DNA of 64,000 bases, taken from NCBI GenBank assembly GCA_025360525.1, contig JANYCA010000058.1, positions 1-64,000 on the forward strand, given 5' to 3'. How positions within the stretch are numbered: the first letter of the stretch is position 1; every line of letters starts with the position of its first letter. Source of the stretch: Chitinophagaceae bacterium (GTDB taxonomy: Bacteria > Bacteroidota > Bacteroidia > Chitinophagales > Chitinophagaceae). A program made the translations under genes and the position numbers. The notes below the pieces were generated by a model. That model was given only the letters and a program-made list of their open reading frames with translations. It ran no database searches and had not been told where the DNA came from. Shown in pieces: positions 18,666 to 27,772 of this stretch.

Positions 18666-20828
18666 CTATTGTTTATTAAACTTTTGGATAATCACTTCAT
18701 CTTTTAGTTGAAGTTTAAATAGGTAAGTTCCTGCTGCGATGGAGTTTAATTCCAAAGGAACAATTGTATTGCCATCCAATATCCTAACAGCTTTACTGTA
18801 TACAGCTTTTCCACTTACATCTGTTATAATAAGCTGACCTTCACTTACTTTATCAGCGTTAATTGAAATAGTTAGTTTATCACGAACCGGGTTCGGAAAA
18901 ATAGTGATGCCAGTTGTACCATCATTCTTTAATCGTTGGATATCGCTCAATCTAAACTGGTTATCCTTGTCTATAATGCGCAGACGGTAGTAATTATTTC
19001 CTTTAAACGGTTTGCTATCCGTTAAAGAATATCGACGAACAACGGTACTGTTTCCTGCTGCGGCTACTTCACCTATGGAGGTATAAATACGGCCATCTTT
19101 GCTGCGTTCTACAACAAACCGACTGCTGTTATTTTCAAACTGTGTACTCCAACTTAATAAGCTTACCTTATTTAATCTTTGGGCCGAAAATGTAGCCAGG
19201 GTAACAGGTAAAATTACTCCTTTCAGCGAATTACCGGCAGAGGCAACTACTGCGAAATCCCCCTTATCAGTAACACCAGATCCATAACTAAATACCCTCA
19301 TAAAATAACGGGTATCAGGAGTGAGATTGGCAAGATCAACCACTTCGGGTTTGTTGGTATCGGTTGCATCGGCACAATCTGTAAGTGTGGCAATAGTACT
19401 GCAATTGGTGGCTGCGTAAATAAGCGCCACAACATCCGTAATACCGTTTGCTGCTGAAGGAGTAATGGTGATGGTACCAACCGGAACCGGAGTTGCATCG
19501 GTAGTAAATTCAAACCAAACATCATCATCCGAAGCACCGGAAAATCCGTTGCAGGGATCGGGGAAAGCAGATAAAGTTGCATTTAATGTAGTTCCGCTAA
19601 CTGGGTTTCCGGAGGTATTAGCATTTGCGATGGTTATAGCTCCGGAGCACGCATTATTTACTGGTGTGCCTGGTTCAGCACCGGTTGTAAATGTATTAGA
19701 ACTGCAAACAGCAGGACTTTTTACTGCACCAATGGACGGCAATATATACCATGAATAGTTTTTGTCGGGTAAAATTCCTCCAATAGGTGTAGATGTACCA
19801 GCTATTGATCCAATACCAATTTCGGCACCTGCTGTATAACCTAAAAACAGATTATAATTTGTTGCGCCGGGGATTGCATTCCATGCAAATACAACATCTT
19901 GTGGTACTGCTGTTGCACCCGGTAATGGAGTGGTTACTGTTGCGCAGGGCAAAGCAGCAAAAGCCTTGCTAACCCATTCTGAAAAACCTCCTGCTCCGCA
20001 GTCGGTTCTAACAAATATATAATTAACAACATTGGGCGAAATACCAGTAATATTTAATGAAGTGCCAGCTATTGCCGTTCCGGAGGCAGGCGCTATTCCA
20101 TTTGTATTGAGTGCCCATTCGTAACCAGCCGGCGTGCCGATAGATGGAGCAGTCCAGCTTACAGAGGCCGTACCAGCAGCATTATTATATGCAGATATTG
20201 CGGCCAATAACGGTACGCCGCAAGACGGTGCGGATTTAACACTAATATCATCAATAAATAAATTATTTCCGAAACGGCTAACGGCACTAAATATAAAATA
20301 ATTAGTGGCTGTATTAAACCCTGCTGGAATATTGAAACTATATTCGTACCATCCATCTGGTCCTGCCTCTACTGGAGGCAATGACCTTTTTCGTAATATT
20401 TTTCCTAAATAGGTAGCACCAATACTTGATTGGGTTGTGTTGATGTAAACGCTCACGCTGTCCTGCGCAACATAAACATTGTCACGAAACATCCAAAAAC
20501 TAATAACATGAGGGCCACCGGTGGAAAGATCTGCGGACCCACTAAAAAGACGGGCGCCATTGCCTGCAGTAAAATCATACGATCTAAAAGAAGCCATACC
20601 AGCCCCGCTGTGGGGATCTACTTTATAGGTAGTGTTTGCATCTAAATCGCCACCTAAAGAGCCAGCTAGCGCACGCTCCCATACTGCCGCCGCGTTGGCG
20701 CCAGTCGTGTGTGTATTTAACCATGCGGTTGGAGGAAACGTTGCGCCATCAAAACTCTCTGTTAACTGTGCATTGGATACAAAAAATACGGTAAGAGCGA
20801 GTAATAAAGTAAGTAATTTTTTCTTCAT
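18666..20828 (-). CDS. secreted multi-domain protein with type IX secretion tail
   Basis: The 720-residue protein has a signal peptide (MKKKLLTLLLALTVFFVSNA). A jelly-roll module opens with LTESFDGATFPPTAW, the cleaved-adhesin/choice-of-anchor J pattern (about 22-205). A fibronectin type III-like module follows (about 210-290), then further Ig-like stretches with a pre-peptidase-like region near ACSGAITIANANTSGNP. The C-terminal ~80 residues, from ITIFPNPVRDKLTI to AAGTYLFKLQLKDE and a Lys-rich end, are the type A T9SS sorting domain. The protein is therefore exported through the type IX system and attached to the surface or released. No catalytic motif is evident, so it may be an adhesin or matrix protein. 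Confidence 0.88.
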   Translation of the reverse strand: MKKKLLTLLLALTVFFVSNAQLTESFDGATFPPTAWLNTHTTGANAAAVWERALAGSLGGDLDANTTYKVDPHSGAGMASFRSYDFTAGNGARLFSGSADLSTGGPHVISFWMFRDNVYVAQDSVSVYINTTQSSIGATYLGKILRKRSLPPVEAGPDGWYEYSFNIPAGFNTATNYFIFSAVSRFGNNLFIDDISVKSAPSCGVPLLAAISAYNNAAGTASVSWTAPSIGTPAGYEWALNTNGIAPASGTAIAGTSLNITGISPNVVNYIFVRTDCGAGGFSEWVSKAFAALPCATVTTPLPGATAVPQDVVFAWNAIPGATNYNLFLGYTAGAEIGIGSIAGTSTPIGGILPDKNYSWYILPSIGAVKSPAVCSSNTFTTGAEPGTPVNNACSGAITIANANTSGNPVSGTTLNATLSAFPDPCNGFSGASDDDVWFEFTTDATPVPVGTITITPSAANGITDVVALIYAATNCSTIATLTDCADATDTNKPEVVDLANLTPDTRYFMRVFSYGSGVTDKGDFAVVASAGNSLKGVILPVTLATFSAQRLNKVSLLSWSTQFENNSSRFVVERSKDGRIYTSIGEVAAAGNSTVVRRYSLTDSKPFKGNNYYRLRIIDKDNQFRLSDIQRLKNDGTTGITIFPNPVRDKLTISINADKVSEGQLIITDVSGKAVYSKAVRILDGNTIVPLELNSIAAGTYLFKLQLKDEVIIQKFNKQ

Positions 20829-21107
20829 CTAATTGTTATTATGGTAAAAAATATCCGCTGAATTTTCTAATACGCCGATGTTGTGGATTGAAGACTAGCA
20901 CATAAACTAATTAGAAAACATATTCGGATAATGAATTTTCATGATAAATTTATTCCTTTTATCCTTACAAAAACAAAAAAAGTAAATCCTGATGATTAAC
21001 GCGGCTGTATCGGTAGACATTTTAACATATTCAGCTAAAATTATTTGTTACTAACACTTGGCAATTAGTGAAATAACGAAGGCTGCCGGCTACCTTAGAT
21101 ATTTACT

Positions 21108-21902
21108 TTATCCCTTTACAATTTTATTGTAGCTGGTAGCAATCCCTTTTATTAAAGATGAGCTAAAGCCCTGGTGTTCCATCTCATTCAACCCCGCAAT
21201 GGTGCAACCTTTTGGAGTGGTTACTTTATCAATTTCCTGCTCAGGATGGGTGCCCTTCTGCAATAAAAGCTCTGCAGCTCCATTTACCGTTTGTGCGGCT
21301 ATCAATGTTGCTGTTGCTGCATCAAATCCAATTTCTATTCCACCTTGTATGTTTGCCCGGATATAGCGCATGGCATAAGCAGTGCCACATGCGCCCAATA
21401 CTGTGGCGGCATCCATCAGTTTTTCATCTATTATTGCAACTCTTCCCAAAGTTTCAAACAACCCTTTTACAAAAGTAATCTGCTCAGCACTTGCATTGCT
21501 AAAACTTAAACACGTCATGCTTTCTTGTATGGCAATGGCCGTATTGGGCATGGCCCTGCAAACAGGAATTTTCTTTTTGATAATCTCAGCAATATCGTTT
21601 ATTAAAACACCTGTTACTACCGATGCCAAAATATGCCTGGCTGTTAAGTCCTTTTTTACACTGTTCAACACCTCACTAACCTGGAATGGTTTAATGGCCA
21701 TAATCACCAGTTCGCTGCTTCGGATAGCTGCATTATTATCGGATGTTACCATTACTCCCTCTTTCACCAAATGGTCAAGGGTTGTAATATTTCTTTTAGT
21801 AATGGTGATATCGGATGGTTTGCAGAATTTGCTTTTTATCAATCCTTCTGCGATGGCTGTGCCCAGGTTACCTCCGCCAATGATGGCAATTTTTTTACTC
21901 AT
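21108..21902 (-). CDS. proC: pyrroline-5-carboxylate reductase
   Basis: The 264-residue cytosolic enzyme reduces pyrroline-5-carboxylate to L-proline with NAD(P)H. The Rossmann loop is AIIGGGNLGTAIAEGL (about 5-20). The family C-terminal motif is seen as VTTPKGCTIAGLNEMEHQGF (usual form TSPGGTT), and RAMPNTAIAIQES matches the RxMPNT motif. Length is standard. Here Lys-Gly-Cys replaces the common Gly-Gly-Thr, a mild variation. Confidence 0.95.
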   Translation of the reverse strand: MSKKIAIIGGGNLGTAIAEGLIKSKFCKPSDITITKRNITTLDHLVKEGVMVTSDNNAAIRSSELVIMAIKPFQVSEVLNSVKKDLTARHILASVVTGVLINDIAEIIKKKIPVCRAMPNTAIAIQESMTCLSFSNASAEQITFVKGLFETLGRVAIIDEKLMDAATVLGACGTAYAMRYIRANIQGGIEIGFDAATATLIAAQTVNGAAELLLQKGTHPEQEIDKVTTPKGCTIAGLNEMEHQGFSSSLIKGIATSYNKIVKG

Positions 21903-21960
21903 GACTAACTAATTTTAATATCAGCAAATGTAGAGCGATTCAACAAATATTGGTTTAATT

Positions 21961-21988
21961 AAAAAACGGGTGATTACACCCGTTTTTT
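21961..21988 (-). terminator. terminator of the TonB receptor gene
   Basis: A symmetric hairpin with AAAAAACGGGTG/CACCCGTTTTTT around an ATTA loop lies 18 bases beyond the stop at 22006. T-tracts exist on both strands, but the only gene ending here is leftward. Confidence 0.9.
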
Positions 21989-22005
21989 AATAGTATGCTG
22001 ATCAT

Positions 22006-24168
22006 TTAAAATCGAAGATTTACGCCCAGCATCCAGTTGAACCTTGCCATTGGAAAATAATAATTTTCTGTTACAAGCCCTCCTGAAATATAACTATAAG
22101 TGTAGCCATTGGGTTCGTACTTTTTGTTTAATACATTGTTGAGTTGTAAAATAATATTAAACGCTTTTGAGAAATTATTTTTTACAGCATAACTCAACCG
22201 GACGTCCTGCACGAAATAGCCATTTAATTTTCTTGAGTTTTGTGCAGTATTATCAAGGTATTGGCTGCTTACATACTTGCTAAGTAAGCTAATCTCACTA
22301 TTTTTAAATGGAATAATATCTATTGTACTACCTGCCACAACTGCTGGCGAAAAACTGATGGTAGTTTTCTTATAATGATTTATTACCTGCCCGCCATTAT
22401 CGTAATCATCGATATACTCTGCATAATTTTTTACTTTATTCTCGCTAAAAGCTACGTTAGCACTGATGTTGATGTACTTTGAAACAATAGCTTTCCCCTG
22501 CAGCTCAAGCCCAAGCCGGTAGCTATTTGGAATATTGGTACGGGTATATGCACCTACATCATTTATTTTTCCGGTTAATACCAATTGGTTTTTGTACAAC
22601 ATATAATACAGGTTGGCCCCATAAGAAAACTTACTGTATTTTTTTTCCAGCCCCAGTTCAAAATCATTTAATTTTTCTGCCGAAGGCTGTTGGGTAATGC
22701 CAGCTTCAAAATCATCCCGATTAGGTTCTTTGTTTGCAATTGCATAGGAAAAGTAAGCCTGCCAGTTTTTATTGTTGTAGGTAATACCCATTTTAGGATT
22801 TAAAAATGTGTAACTATTATTTACTTTCATTAAAGGATTGTTTTGAAAACCATTAATGGTATAGTTTACATTTCTTACCTGAATATCTGCATAGGTTTGC
22901 AAATTGGAGCCCCACTGTTGCGTCCATTTAGCGAAAAGAGAAAGATCTTTTTTATTAGCTGTTAAATTATACCATTTGTAATTAACAGGAACTGCTGGCT
23001 GAATTTGTGCCCAAATAATTTCACCAAAATGCTTTCCATCATAACCATTCCATCCGCCACCCATCGTAAGCTGCGTATTATTCTTTTGATGTTGAAGGGA
23101 GAAAACGGTACCATAAAAATTATTATCAAGCCACAGCCGCCTAATTAAATCAGTTTTAGTAACCATATTGGCACCATCATCATAATTGGGTAATCCATAT
23201 CCGGATAAATTCTGTGTTGCTTTATATTGTTCATAATAACCTGCCCCTTTCGAGAAAAACAAGGTAATGTTGGATTTCCAAAAGGCATTAAACTGGTGAT
23301 TGAAAAATAGCTGGTAATGGGTTTGCAGATAATTGTCTGTTTCGTTCTTGTATGGTCTTCCCGGTTGCTCCTGACCACTCACGTTAAAGGTTCGGTTGCT
23401 TTTTAAATCGCTTTCACTTACGCCGTTCCATGCCTGGTAGGTTTTTTCTTTACCTGAAAAAACATTTAACCTCAGCGAATTTTTCTCATCAATATAAGCT
23501 GTACTAAAATAATAGGATCTTAGTTTGGTGGCAGCCCTGTCAATATAACCATCGCTTGTAATATTGCTTAACCTTCCGTCAATGGTGAAATGTTTACCCA
23601 GTATTCCACTGCTAACTTTCAGCGTATTTTTAAAAGTATTAAAAGATCCAACGCTGTTGTTGAGTTCCAACATAAAATCCTTATTTACCTCATTGGTAGA
23701 TAAATTAATACTGGCTCCAAATGCACCTGCTCCATTGCTGCTGCTACCCACGCCACGCTGCACCTGTATGCTGTTAACAGAAGACGAAAAATCCGGCAGA
23801 TCAACAAAGTAAGTACCCTGACTTTCTGCATCATTGTAGGGAATGCCATTAAGCGTAACATTGATTCGGCTTGCATCCGTTCCACGGATACGAATACCTG
23901 TGTAACCAACTCCATTGCCAGCATCGGAGTTTATGACTACAGATGGTGTTTGATTTAGTAGAAAAGGCAGATCCTGGCCAAGATTATTTTTTTCTATTTC
24001 ATTTTTTGTAACGTTTGTTTTTGCAAACGGCGCTTTTTCAGCAGCCCGAACTGCAGTAATTTCTACCGGTTGCAGGAAAGTTGTGTCGTTGAAATGTTGA
24101 TTTTTTTGTTGAGCATAGGACTGTGATATCATACTTAAGACCAACAAACATGTTGCAGAAATTTTCAT
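22006..24168 (-). CDS. TonB-dependent outer-membrane receptor, TPP-riboswitch controlled
   Basis: The longest frame starts at 24282. ATG 24168 is preferred because it yields a clear signal peptide (MKISATCLLVLSMISQSYAQ) and 720 residues. A plug domain follows (TPSVVINSDAGNGVGYTGIR, IRIRGTDASRINVTLNGIP, VQRGVGSSSNGAGAFGASI), then a 22-strand barrel ending in an aromatic residue (GVNLRF). There is no SusC-type N-terminal extension and no SusD neighbour, so it imports a small ligand rather than glycan. The TPP riboswitch just upstream makes thiamine or a precursor such as HMP the probable ligand. That is inference from regulation; the barrel sequence itself does not show the ligand. Confidence 0.9.
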   Translation of the reverse strand: MKISATCLLVLSMISQSYAQQKNQHFNDTTFLQPVEITAVRAAEKAPFAKTNVTKNEIEKNNLGQDLPFLLNQTPSVVINSDAGNGVGYTGIRIRGTDASRINVTLNGIPYNDAESQGTYFVDLPDFSSSVNSIQVQRGVGSSSNGAGAFGASINLSTNEVNKDFMLELNNSVGSFNTFKNTLKVSSGILGKHFTIDGRLSNITSDGYIDRAATKLRSYYFSTAYIDEKNSLRLNVFSGKEKTYQAWNGVSESDLKSNRTFNVSGQEQPGRPYKNETDNYLQTHYQLFFNHQFNAFWKSNITLFFSKGAGYYEQYKATQNLSGYGLPNYDDGANMVTKTDLIRRLWLDNNFYGTVFSLQHQKNNTQLTMGGGWNGYDGKHFGEIIWAQIQPAVPVNYKWYNLTANKKDLSLFAKWTQQWGSNLQTYADIQVRNVNYTINGFQNNPLMKVNNSYTFLNPKMGITYNNKNWQAYFSYAIANKEPNRDDFEAGITQQPSAEKLNDFELGLEKKYSKFSYGANLYYMLYKNQLVLTGKINDVGAYTRTNIPNSYRLGLELQGKAIVSKYINISANVAFSENKVKNYAEYIDDYDNGGQVINHYKKTTISFSPAVVAGSTIDIIPFKNSEISLLSKYVSSQYLDNTAQNSRKLNGYFVQDVRLSYAVKNNFSKAFNIILQLNNVLNKKYEPNGYTYSYISGGLVTENYYFPMARFNWMLGVNLRF

Positions 24169-24299
24169 CGTATTTAAATTTTTTCTGAACACGGGAGAGA
24201 TTGGGATAACGTAAAACTTAGACGGACTTGCTACAAGACGTTGACAATCTTGTTTCCCTTGTGGGAAAGGGAATATTTTCACGTTAGCTGCAGCTAAAG

Positions 24300-24386
24300 T
24301 TATTCTCCCTTCGCAGGCATTATCCTGTGCAGGTTATCGGGTTTGATCTCAGCCTTTTGCCAATTGGCAAAAAGCACCCCGGAATT
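24300..24386 (-). ncRNA. TPP riboswitch (THI element)
   Basis: The minus strand carries the conserved core in order: CGGGGTGC, GGCTGAGATC, ACCCGATAACCTG, and GGATAATGCCTGCGAAGGGA. The variable P3 arm is a perfect TTTTGCC/GGCAAAA hairpin. The element lies about 130 bases upstream of the TonB receptor ATG at 24168. Thiamine pyrophosphate binding should repress expression, as known for TonB receptors in Bacteroidota THI regulons. No separate terminator stem was recognised between the aptamer and the gene, so control may act on translation. Confidence 0.95.
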
Positions 24387-24496
24387 CAAATTGTTAAAAG
24401 AACTATTTGAATACGAAGTTATAGGTTAAATAATTTAATTTCCAAACTTTGTAACAAACCAACATCGTAATCCGTATAATCAGTAAACAAAAAATC

Positions 24497-25213
24497 ATGA
24501 AAAAAATATTCGTTTCGCTATTTATGCTTTTAACTGTGCACCTGTTTGCACAAGACGTTGTTGTCGCTGACGCCAACGCAGTAAAACGGCCTTTATCGGC
24601 TGGATTCAATGCTATTAAAGTTTCCAATGGTATTGATTTGATGCTAACGCAAGGTTCAGAAGAATCACTTGCGGTAAGTGCATCTGAGCCAAAGTACCTG
24701 GAGAAATTAAAATCTGAAATTGTAGATGGAACCCTGAAAATTTATTATGACAATGCCGGTATGATCTGGAATAGTAATGAAAAAAGAAAACTTAAGGCAT
24801 ATGTTTCTTTTAAAACACTGGAAAAACTGCAAGCCTCTTCAGGTGCCAGTGTTAAGTCAAGTAAAATTTTACATGTTGCAAAATTAGAATTGAAACTTAG
24901 TAGTGGTGCCTTACTAACATCGGAAGTAAACATTACCCAGCTAACAGCAATTCAGGAAAGTGGTGCTGAAATAAATATTAATGGAAAAGCAAATGAGTTA
25001 ACTGTTGAGGCCAGCAGCGGTGCAATTTTTAAAGGTTATGAATTAGTCAGTGATTATTGTAAGGCCAAAGCCAGTAGCGGTGGGTCGGTGAGAGTTTATG
25101 TAGAAAAAGAATTAGATGCAAAAGCCTCCAGCGGCGGCGGCATACATTACAAAGGAAACGGCGTAATTAAAGAAGTAAACATTAGCAGCGGAGGAAGTGT
25201 GAAGAAAGGCTAA
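24497..25213 (+). CDS. secreted GIN-domain (DUF2807) protein, first of a tandem pair
   Basis: The 238-residue protein has a signal peptide (MKKIFVSLFMLLTVHLFAQ) and one DUF2807/head-GIN domain, a right-handed beta-helix of short repeats. The opening AGFNAIKVSNGIDLMLTQG is the family's entry motif. Seven rungs carry S-S-G-(A/G) corners (for example ASSGASV, LSSGALL, ASSGAIF, ASSGGSV, ASSGGGI). It ends ISSGGSVKKG. The family is periplasmic or outer-surface and of unknown function; no catalytic residues are evident. The next gene, starting 122 bases downstream, is a paralogue of exactly the same length. Confidence 0.85.
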   Translation: MKKIFVSLFMLLTVHLFAQDVVVADANAVKRPLSAGFNAIKVSNGIDLMLTQGSEESLAVSASEPKYLEKLKSEIVDGTLKIYYDNAGMIWNSNEKRKLKAYVSFKTLEKLQASSGASVKSSKILHVAKLELKLSSGALLTSEVNITQLTAIQESGAEININGKANELTVEASSGAIFKGYELVSDYCKAKASSGGSVRVYVEKELDAKASSGGGIHYKGNGVIKEVNISSGGSVKKG

Positions 25214-25335
25214 GTTTGATTAAACTATTGTGTCAATTTCTACGATTAAAGGGTTGCGTCATAAAAAGGTCCAAGTCTTCATTTAAGCAAATCAATAATT
25301 ATGTTATGTACTTCCAATTTTTAAAATATCTAAAT

Positions 25336-26052
25336 ATGAAAAAAGTATTTTTTATCATTATGGCATTACTGACCTATTCAGTATCCAATGCACAAAAAAC
25401 GATTGTAAATGATGCCAATGCAGAGGTAAGAACGTTAAATGAAAGTTTTCATTCAATAAAAATATCCGGAGGTATCGACCTGTATCTTTCACAATATGAA
25501 ACGGAATCTATTGCAGTGAGTGCTTCGGCAGATAAATATAAAAATGATATTAAAACTGTGGTAGAGAATGGTGTGCTTAGAATTTATTTTGATGGTAACA
25601 ATTGGGGTGGAGGCGGAAATAGAAATTTGAAAGTGTACGTTTCTTTTAAAAACCTTGATCATATTCAGGCAAGTGGAGCCTGCGATGTACAAGTGGCGGG
25701 TAACATAACCGTTCCTGATCTATCCTTCTCTATGAGTGGTTCCAGCGATTTTAAAGGAGCGGTTTCTGTAAACAAACTTTCATTGGATTTAAGTGGTGCT
25801 TCAGATGCGAAAATTTCCGGAACAGCAGCTACAGTTAACATAGTATCCAGTGGTGCAAGTGATGTAAAAGGATATGAATTAATTACTGAGAACTGCACAG
25901 TAAGAGCATCGGGAGCCTCTGATGTAAACATTACTGTAAATAAGGAAATGACGGTGACCGCCAGCGGAGCCAGTGATATTTTTTACAAGGGCAACTGCGT
26001 AATAAAAGAAATCCACAGCAGCGGTGCCAGCACAGTTGCAAAAAAAGGATAA
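25336..26052 (+). CDS. secreted GIN-domain (DUF2807) protein, second of a tandem pair
   Basis: A longer frame begins at 25216, but ATG 25336 gives a standard signal peptide (MKKVFFIIMALLTYSVSNAQ) and again 238 residues. It aligns end to end with the upstream gene (ESFHSIKISGGIDLYLSQ, NLKVYVSFKNLDHIQASGA, VKGYELITENC). The helix corners here are S-G-(A/S)-S-D rather than S-S-G-G: SGSSDF, SGASDA, SGASDV, ASGASDV, ASGASDI. The two differ in the decoration of the beta-helix edge, so they may bind different ligands. Function is unknown. Confidence 0.85.
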   Translation: MKKVFFIIMALLTYSVSNAQKTIVNDANAEVRTLNESFHSIKISGGIDLYLSQYETESIAVSASADKYKNDIKTVVENGVLRIYFDGNNWGGGGNRNLKVYVSFKNLDHIQASGACDVQVAGNITVPDLSFSMSGSSDFKGAVSVNKLSLDLSGASDAKISGTAATVNIVSSGASDVKGYELITENCTVRASGASDVNITVNKEMTVTASGASDIFYKGNCVIKEIHSSGASTVAKKG

Positions 26053-26195
26053 CCATGAATGAGTGGGTTGGTATCTAATTTATAATTTAGTAAGGATGTC
26101 TTATTAAGTTCATTCTTTAATCTATGTTTAGAAGATGTGGAGGTTGAGATTAAGACCAGGAAAACGAACCATTAATAGCCGGTATCAACCCATTT

Positions 26196-27053
26196 TTAAT
26201 TACCGAAAGCCCATATTAAAAAGTCTGGCAAAACTCTACTCCACGACGTATAATCATGCTGACCATTTGCAGATTCCACGTAAACAATATCACCTGCAGG
26301 ACAAACATTTTTGTTGCCAATAACTTGCAAAAGATCTTTGGTATCATCCACCACATCAATAATTCCATCTTTATCCCGATCGCTTTTTTCTTCCTGCAAA
26401 CCTGCATACATCCAATATTTTAAATGAGGTCGTTTACGTGATTGCTGAACACTGCTCAGCAAAATACGATTAACAGCATCACTGTAAGTAACATTTGCCT
26501 GGTCTTTATCTCGCCACCAAAATGAACCCGAGAAAACCCCTACCCGATCTATCTTATCACTATTATTCCATGCAATATCCATAGCAGATAACCCTCCGAG
26601 TGAAGCGCCAGCAATTGCAACACTTTTAAAAGAACGTACGCCGGCATTTTTTTTAATGTAGGGGTACAATTCATTATCAATAAAAGCTGTATACTTATCT
26701 GCTTTTTTACCCCTGTTTTCAAAATCTGGTTTGCCTGCAACACCATACCATTCTTCCCGCTTTCCGGCATGCACTGCTACTACCAATAATGGGGCTATTA
26801 GCTTTTTCCTGTACAGGCTATCCACTATTACTTTAATCCGAAATTTATCTGCATCCTGTCCATCATTCAGAATCAATAAATTCATTTCATTTTTCGTTTC
26901 AGGGATGGGTGTACTTATAATTGTGAGCTTTACATGCTCCTGCAGGTGCCTGCTGTAGATTTCATCCTCTTGTTGTTTAATTTTTTTTGAACAACCAGTG
27001 CCGAGTATAAGCAATGTCAGCAAGGCTATCCAGTTTTTTTGGTAAATGAGCAT
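26196..27053 (-). CDS. esterase-type alpha/beta hydrolase lipoprotein
   Basis: The 285-residue protein has a lipoprotein signal peptide (LLTLLILGTGC, Cys21) followed by an esterase-D/Fes-like fold. The nucleophile elbow is GASLGG with Ser151, and the oxyanion and lid region shows NLLILNDGQDADKF. A late GQHDYTSWSRVLPDFLIWAF contains the catalytic His. These enzymes hydrolyse esters of siderophores, acetylated sugars or formylglutathione. The substrate here is open. It converges with the GIN genes and is followed by no clear terminator. Confidence 0.82.
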   Translation of the reverse strand: MLIYQKNWIALLTLLILGTGCSKKIKQQEDEIYSRHLQEHVKLTIISTPIPETKNEMNLLILNDGQDADKFRIKVIVDSLYRKKLIAPLLVVAVHAGKREEWYGVAGKPDFENRGKKADKYTAFIDNELYPYIKKNAGVRSFKSVAIAGASLGGLSAMDIAWNNSDKIDRVGVFSGSFWWRDKDQANVTYSDAVNRILLSSVQQSRKRPHLKYWMYAGLQEEKSDRDKDGIIDVVDDTKDLLQVIGNKNVCPAGDIVYVESANGQHDYTSWSRVLPDFLIWAFGN

Positions 27054-27118
27054 ATTGAATAATTGAGAAACAAATGTATATTATTTGGTGGTAAAACGTC
27101 ATTCCCTTAGTTTTGCAA

Positions 27119-27190
<72 letters not shown>

Positions 27191-27197
27191 CTACTTT

Positions 27198-27226
27198 AGA
27201 GGTTCATTTTGAACCTCTTTTTTTAT
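27198..27226 (+). terminator. terminator of tRNA-fMet
   Basis: Stem AGAGGTTC/GAACCTCT with an ATTTT loop is followed by seven T, 7 bases past the tRNA 3' end. Confidence 0.88.
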
Positions 27227-27284
27227 TTTAAAAAAACCGTTCACCGTAGTCATTGGTATTATAAAAAGTAATTTTCAAAGTCAA

Positions 27285-27319
27285 AAAAAGGGAACAATCA
27301 TAATGACTGTTCCCTTTTT
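27285..27319 (-). terminator. terminator of the redox operon
   Basis: Stem AAAAAGGGAACA/TGTTCCCTTTTT (27285-27296 with 27308-27319) lies 22 bases after the cytochrome c stop. The minus strand has a run of seven T after the GC part. Confidence 0.88.
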
Positions 27320-27340
27320 ATATTGTTTAAATTGATAGAA

Positions 27341-27742
27341 CTATTTTAATGTTCTCATGTAGTTTACAAGTGACCATAAATCATCAGCTTCAGGTATCTT
27401 TTTTTTAAATGATGGCATATCTTTACGTCCTTCGTAAGTTTTATAAAATAATGCCCCATCAGTCTGTGCTGCAAGATCTTTTGTAAAATCACCGCATTCT
27501 GTATCTAACGTAGCCGCTTTAGTACCGTCACCTTTACCTTTTGCGCCATGACATGATTTACAATGTTGGGCGTACAGGGTTTTTCCCACAGCAACAGATG
27601 CCGCATCCCCTTTTATCGGATTGGTTTTATTTTTTGCTGCATCTGGAACAGGCCATGGTTTTTGATCGCTGGATTGAACATTAAATGCAAATAATGCTAC
27701 TACAAAAAAACCTGCAATTAGCATAGTTAGATTCTTTTTCAT
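27341..27742 (-). CDS. periplasmic monohaem cytochrome c, last gene of the redox operon
   Basis: The 133-residue protein has a signal peptide/anchor (MLIAGFFVVALFAFNVQS) and one CXXCH haem site, QHCKSCHGAKGKGDG (about 59-73). The probable sixth ligand is Met in KDMPSFKKKIPEADD, followed by the C-terminal helix LWSLVNYMRTLK. This is a class I cytochrome c. It would pass electrons between the membrane complex encoded upstream and a terminal oxidase or other carrier in the periplasm. It follows the membrane-anchored protein gene by 30 bases. Confidence 0.92.
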   Translation of the reverse strand: MKKNLTMLIAGFFVVALFAFNVQSSDQKPWPVPDAAKNKTNPIKGDAASVAVGKTLYAQHCKSCHGAKGKGDGTKAATLDTECGDFTKDLAAQTDGALFYKTYEGRKDMPSFKKKIPEADDLWSLVNYMRTLK

Positions 27743-27772
27743 TGTTTTCTGTTTTAAAGTTGATTTTTAATA

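Noticed and set aside
24169..24282. N-terminal extension of the TonB receptor frame
   Set aside because: It begins next to the TPP riboswitch and is not a signal peptide; the true signal starts at 24168.
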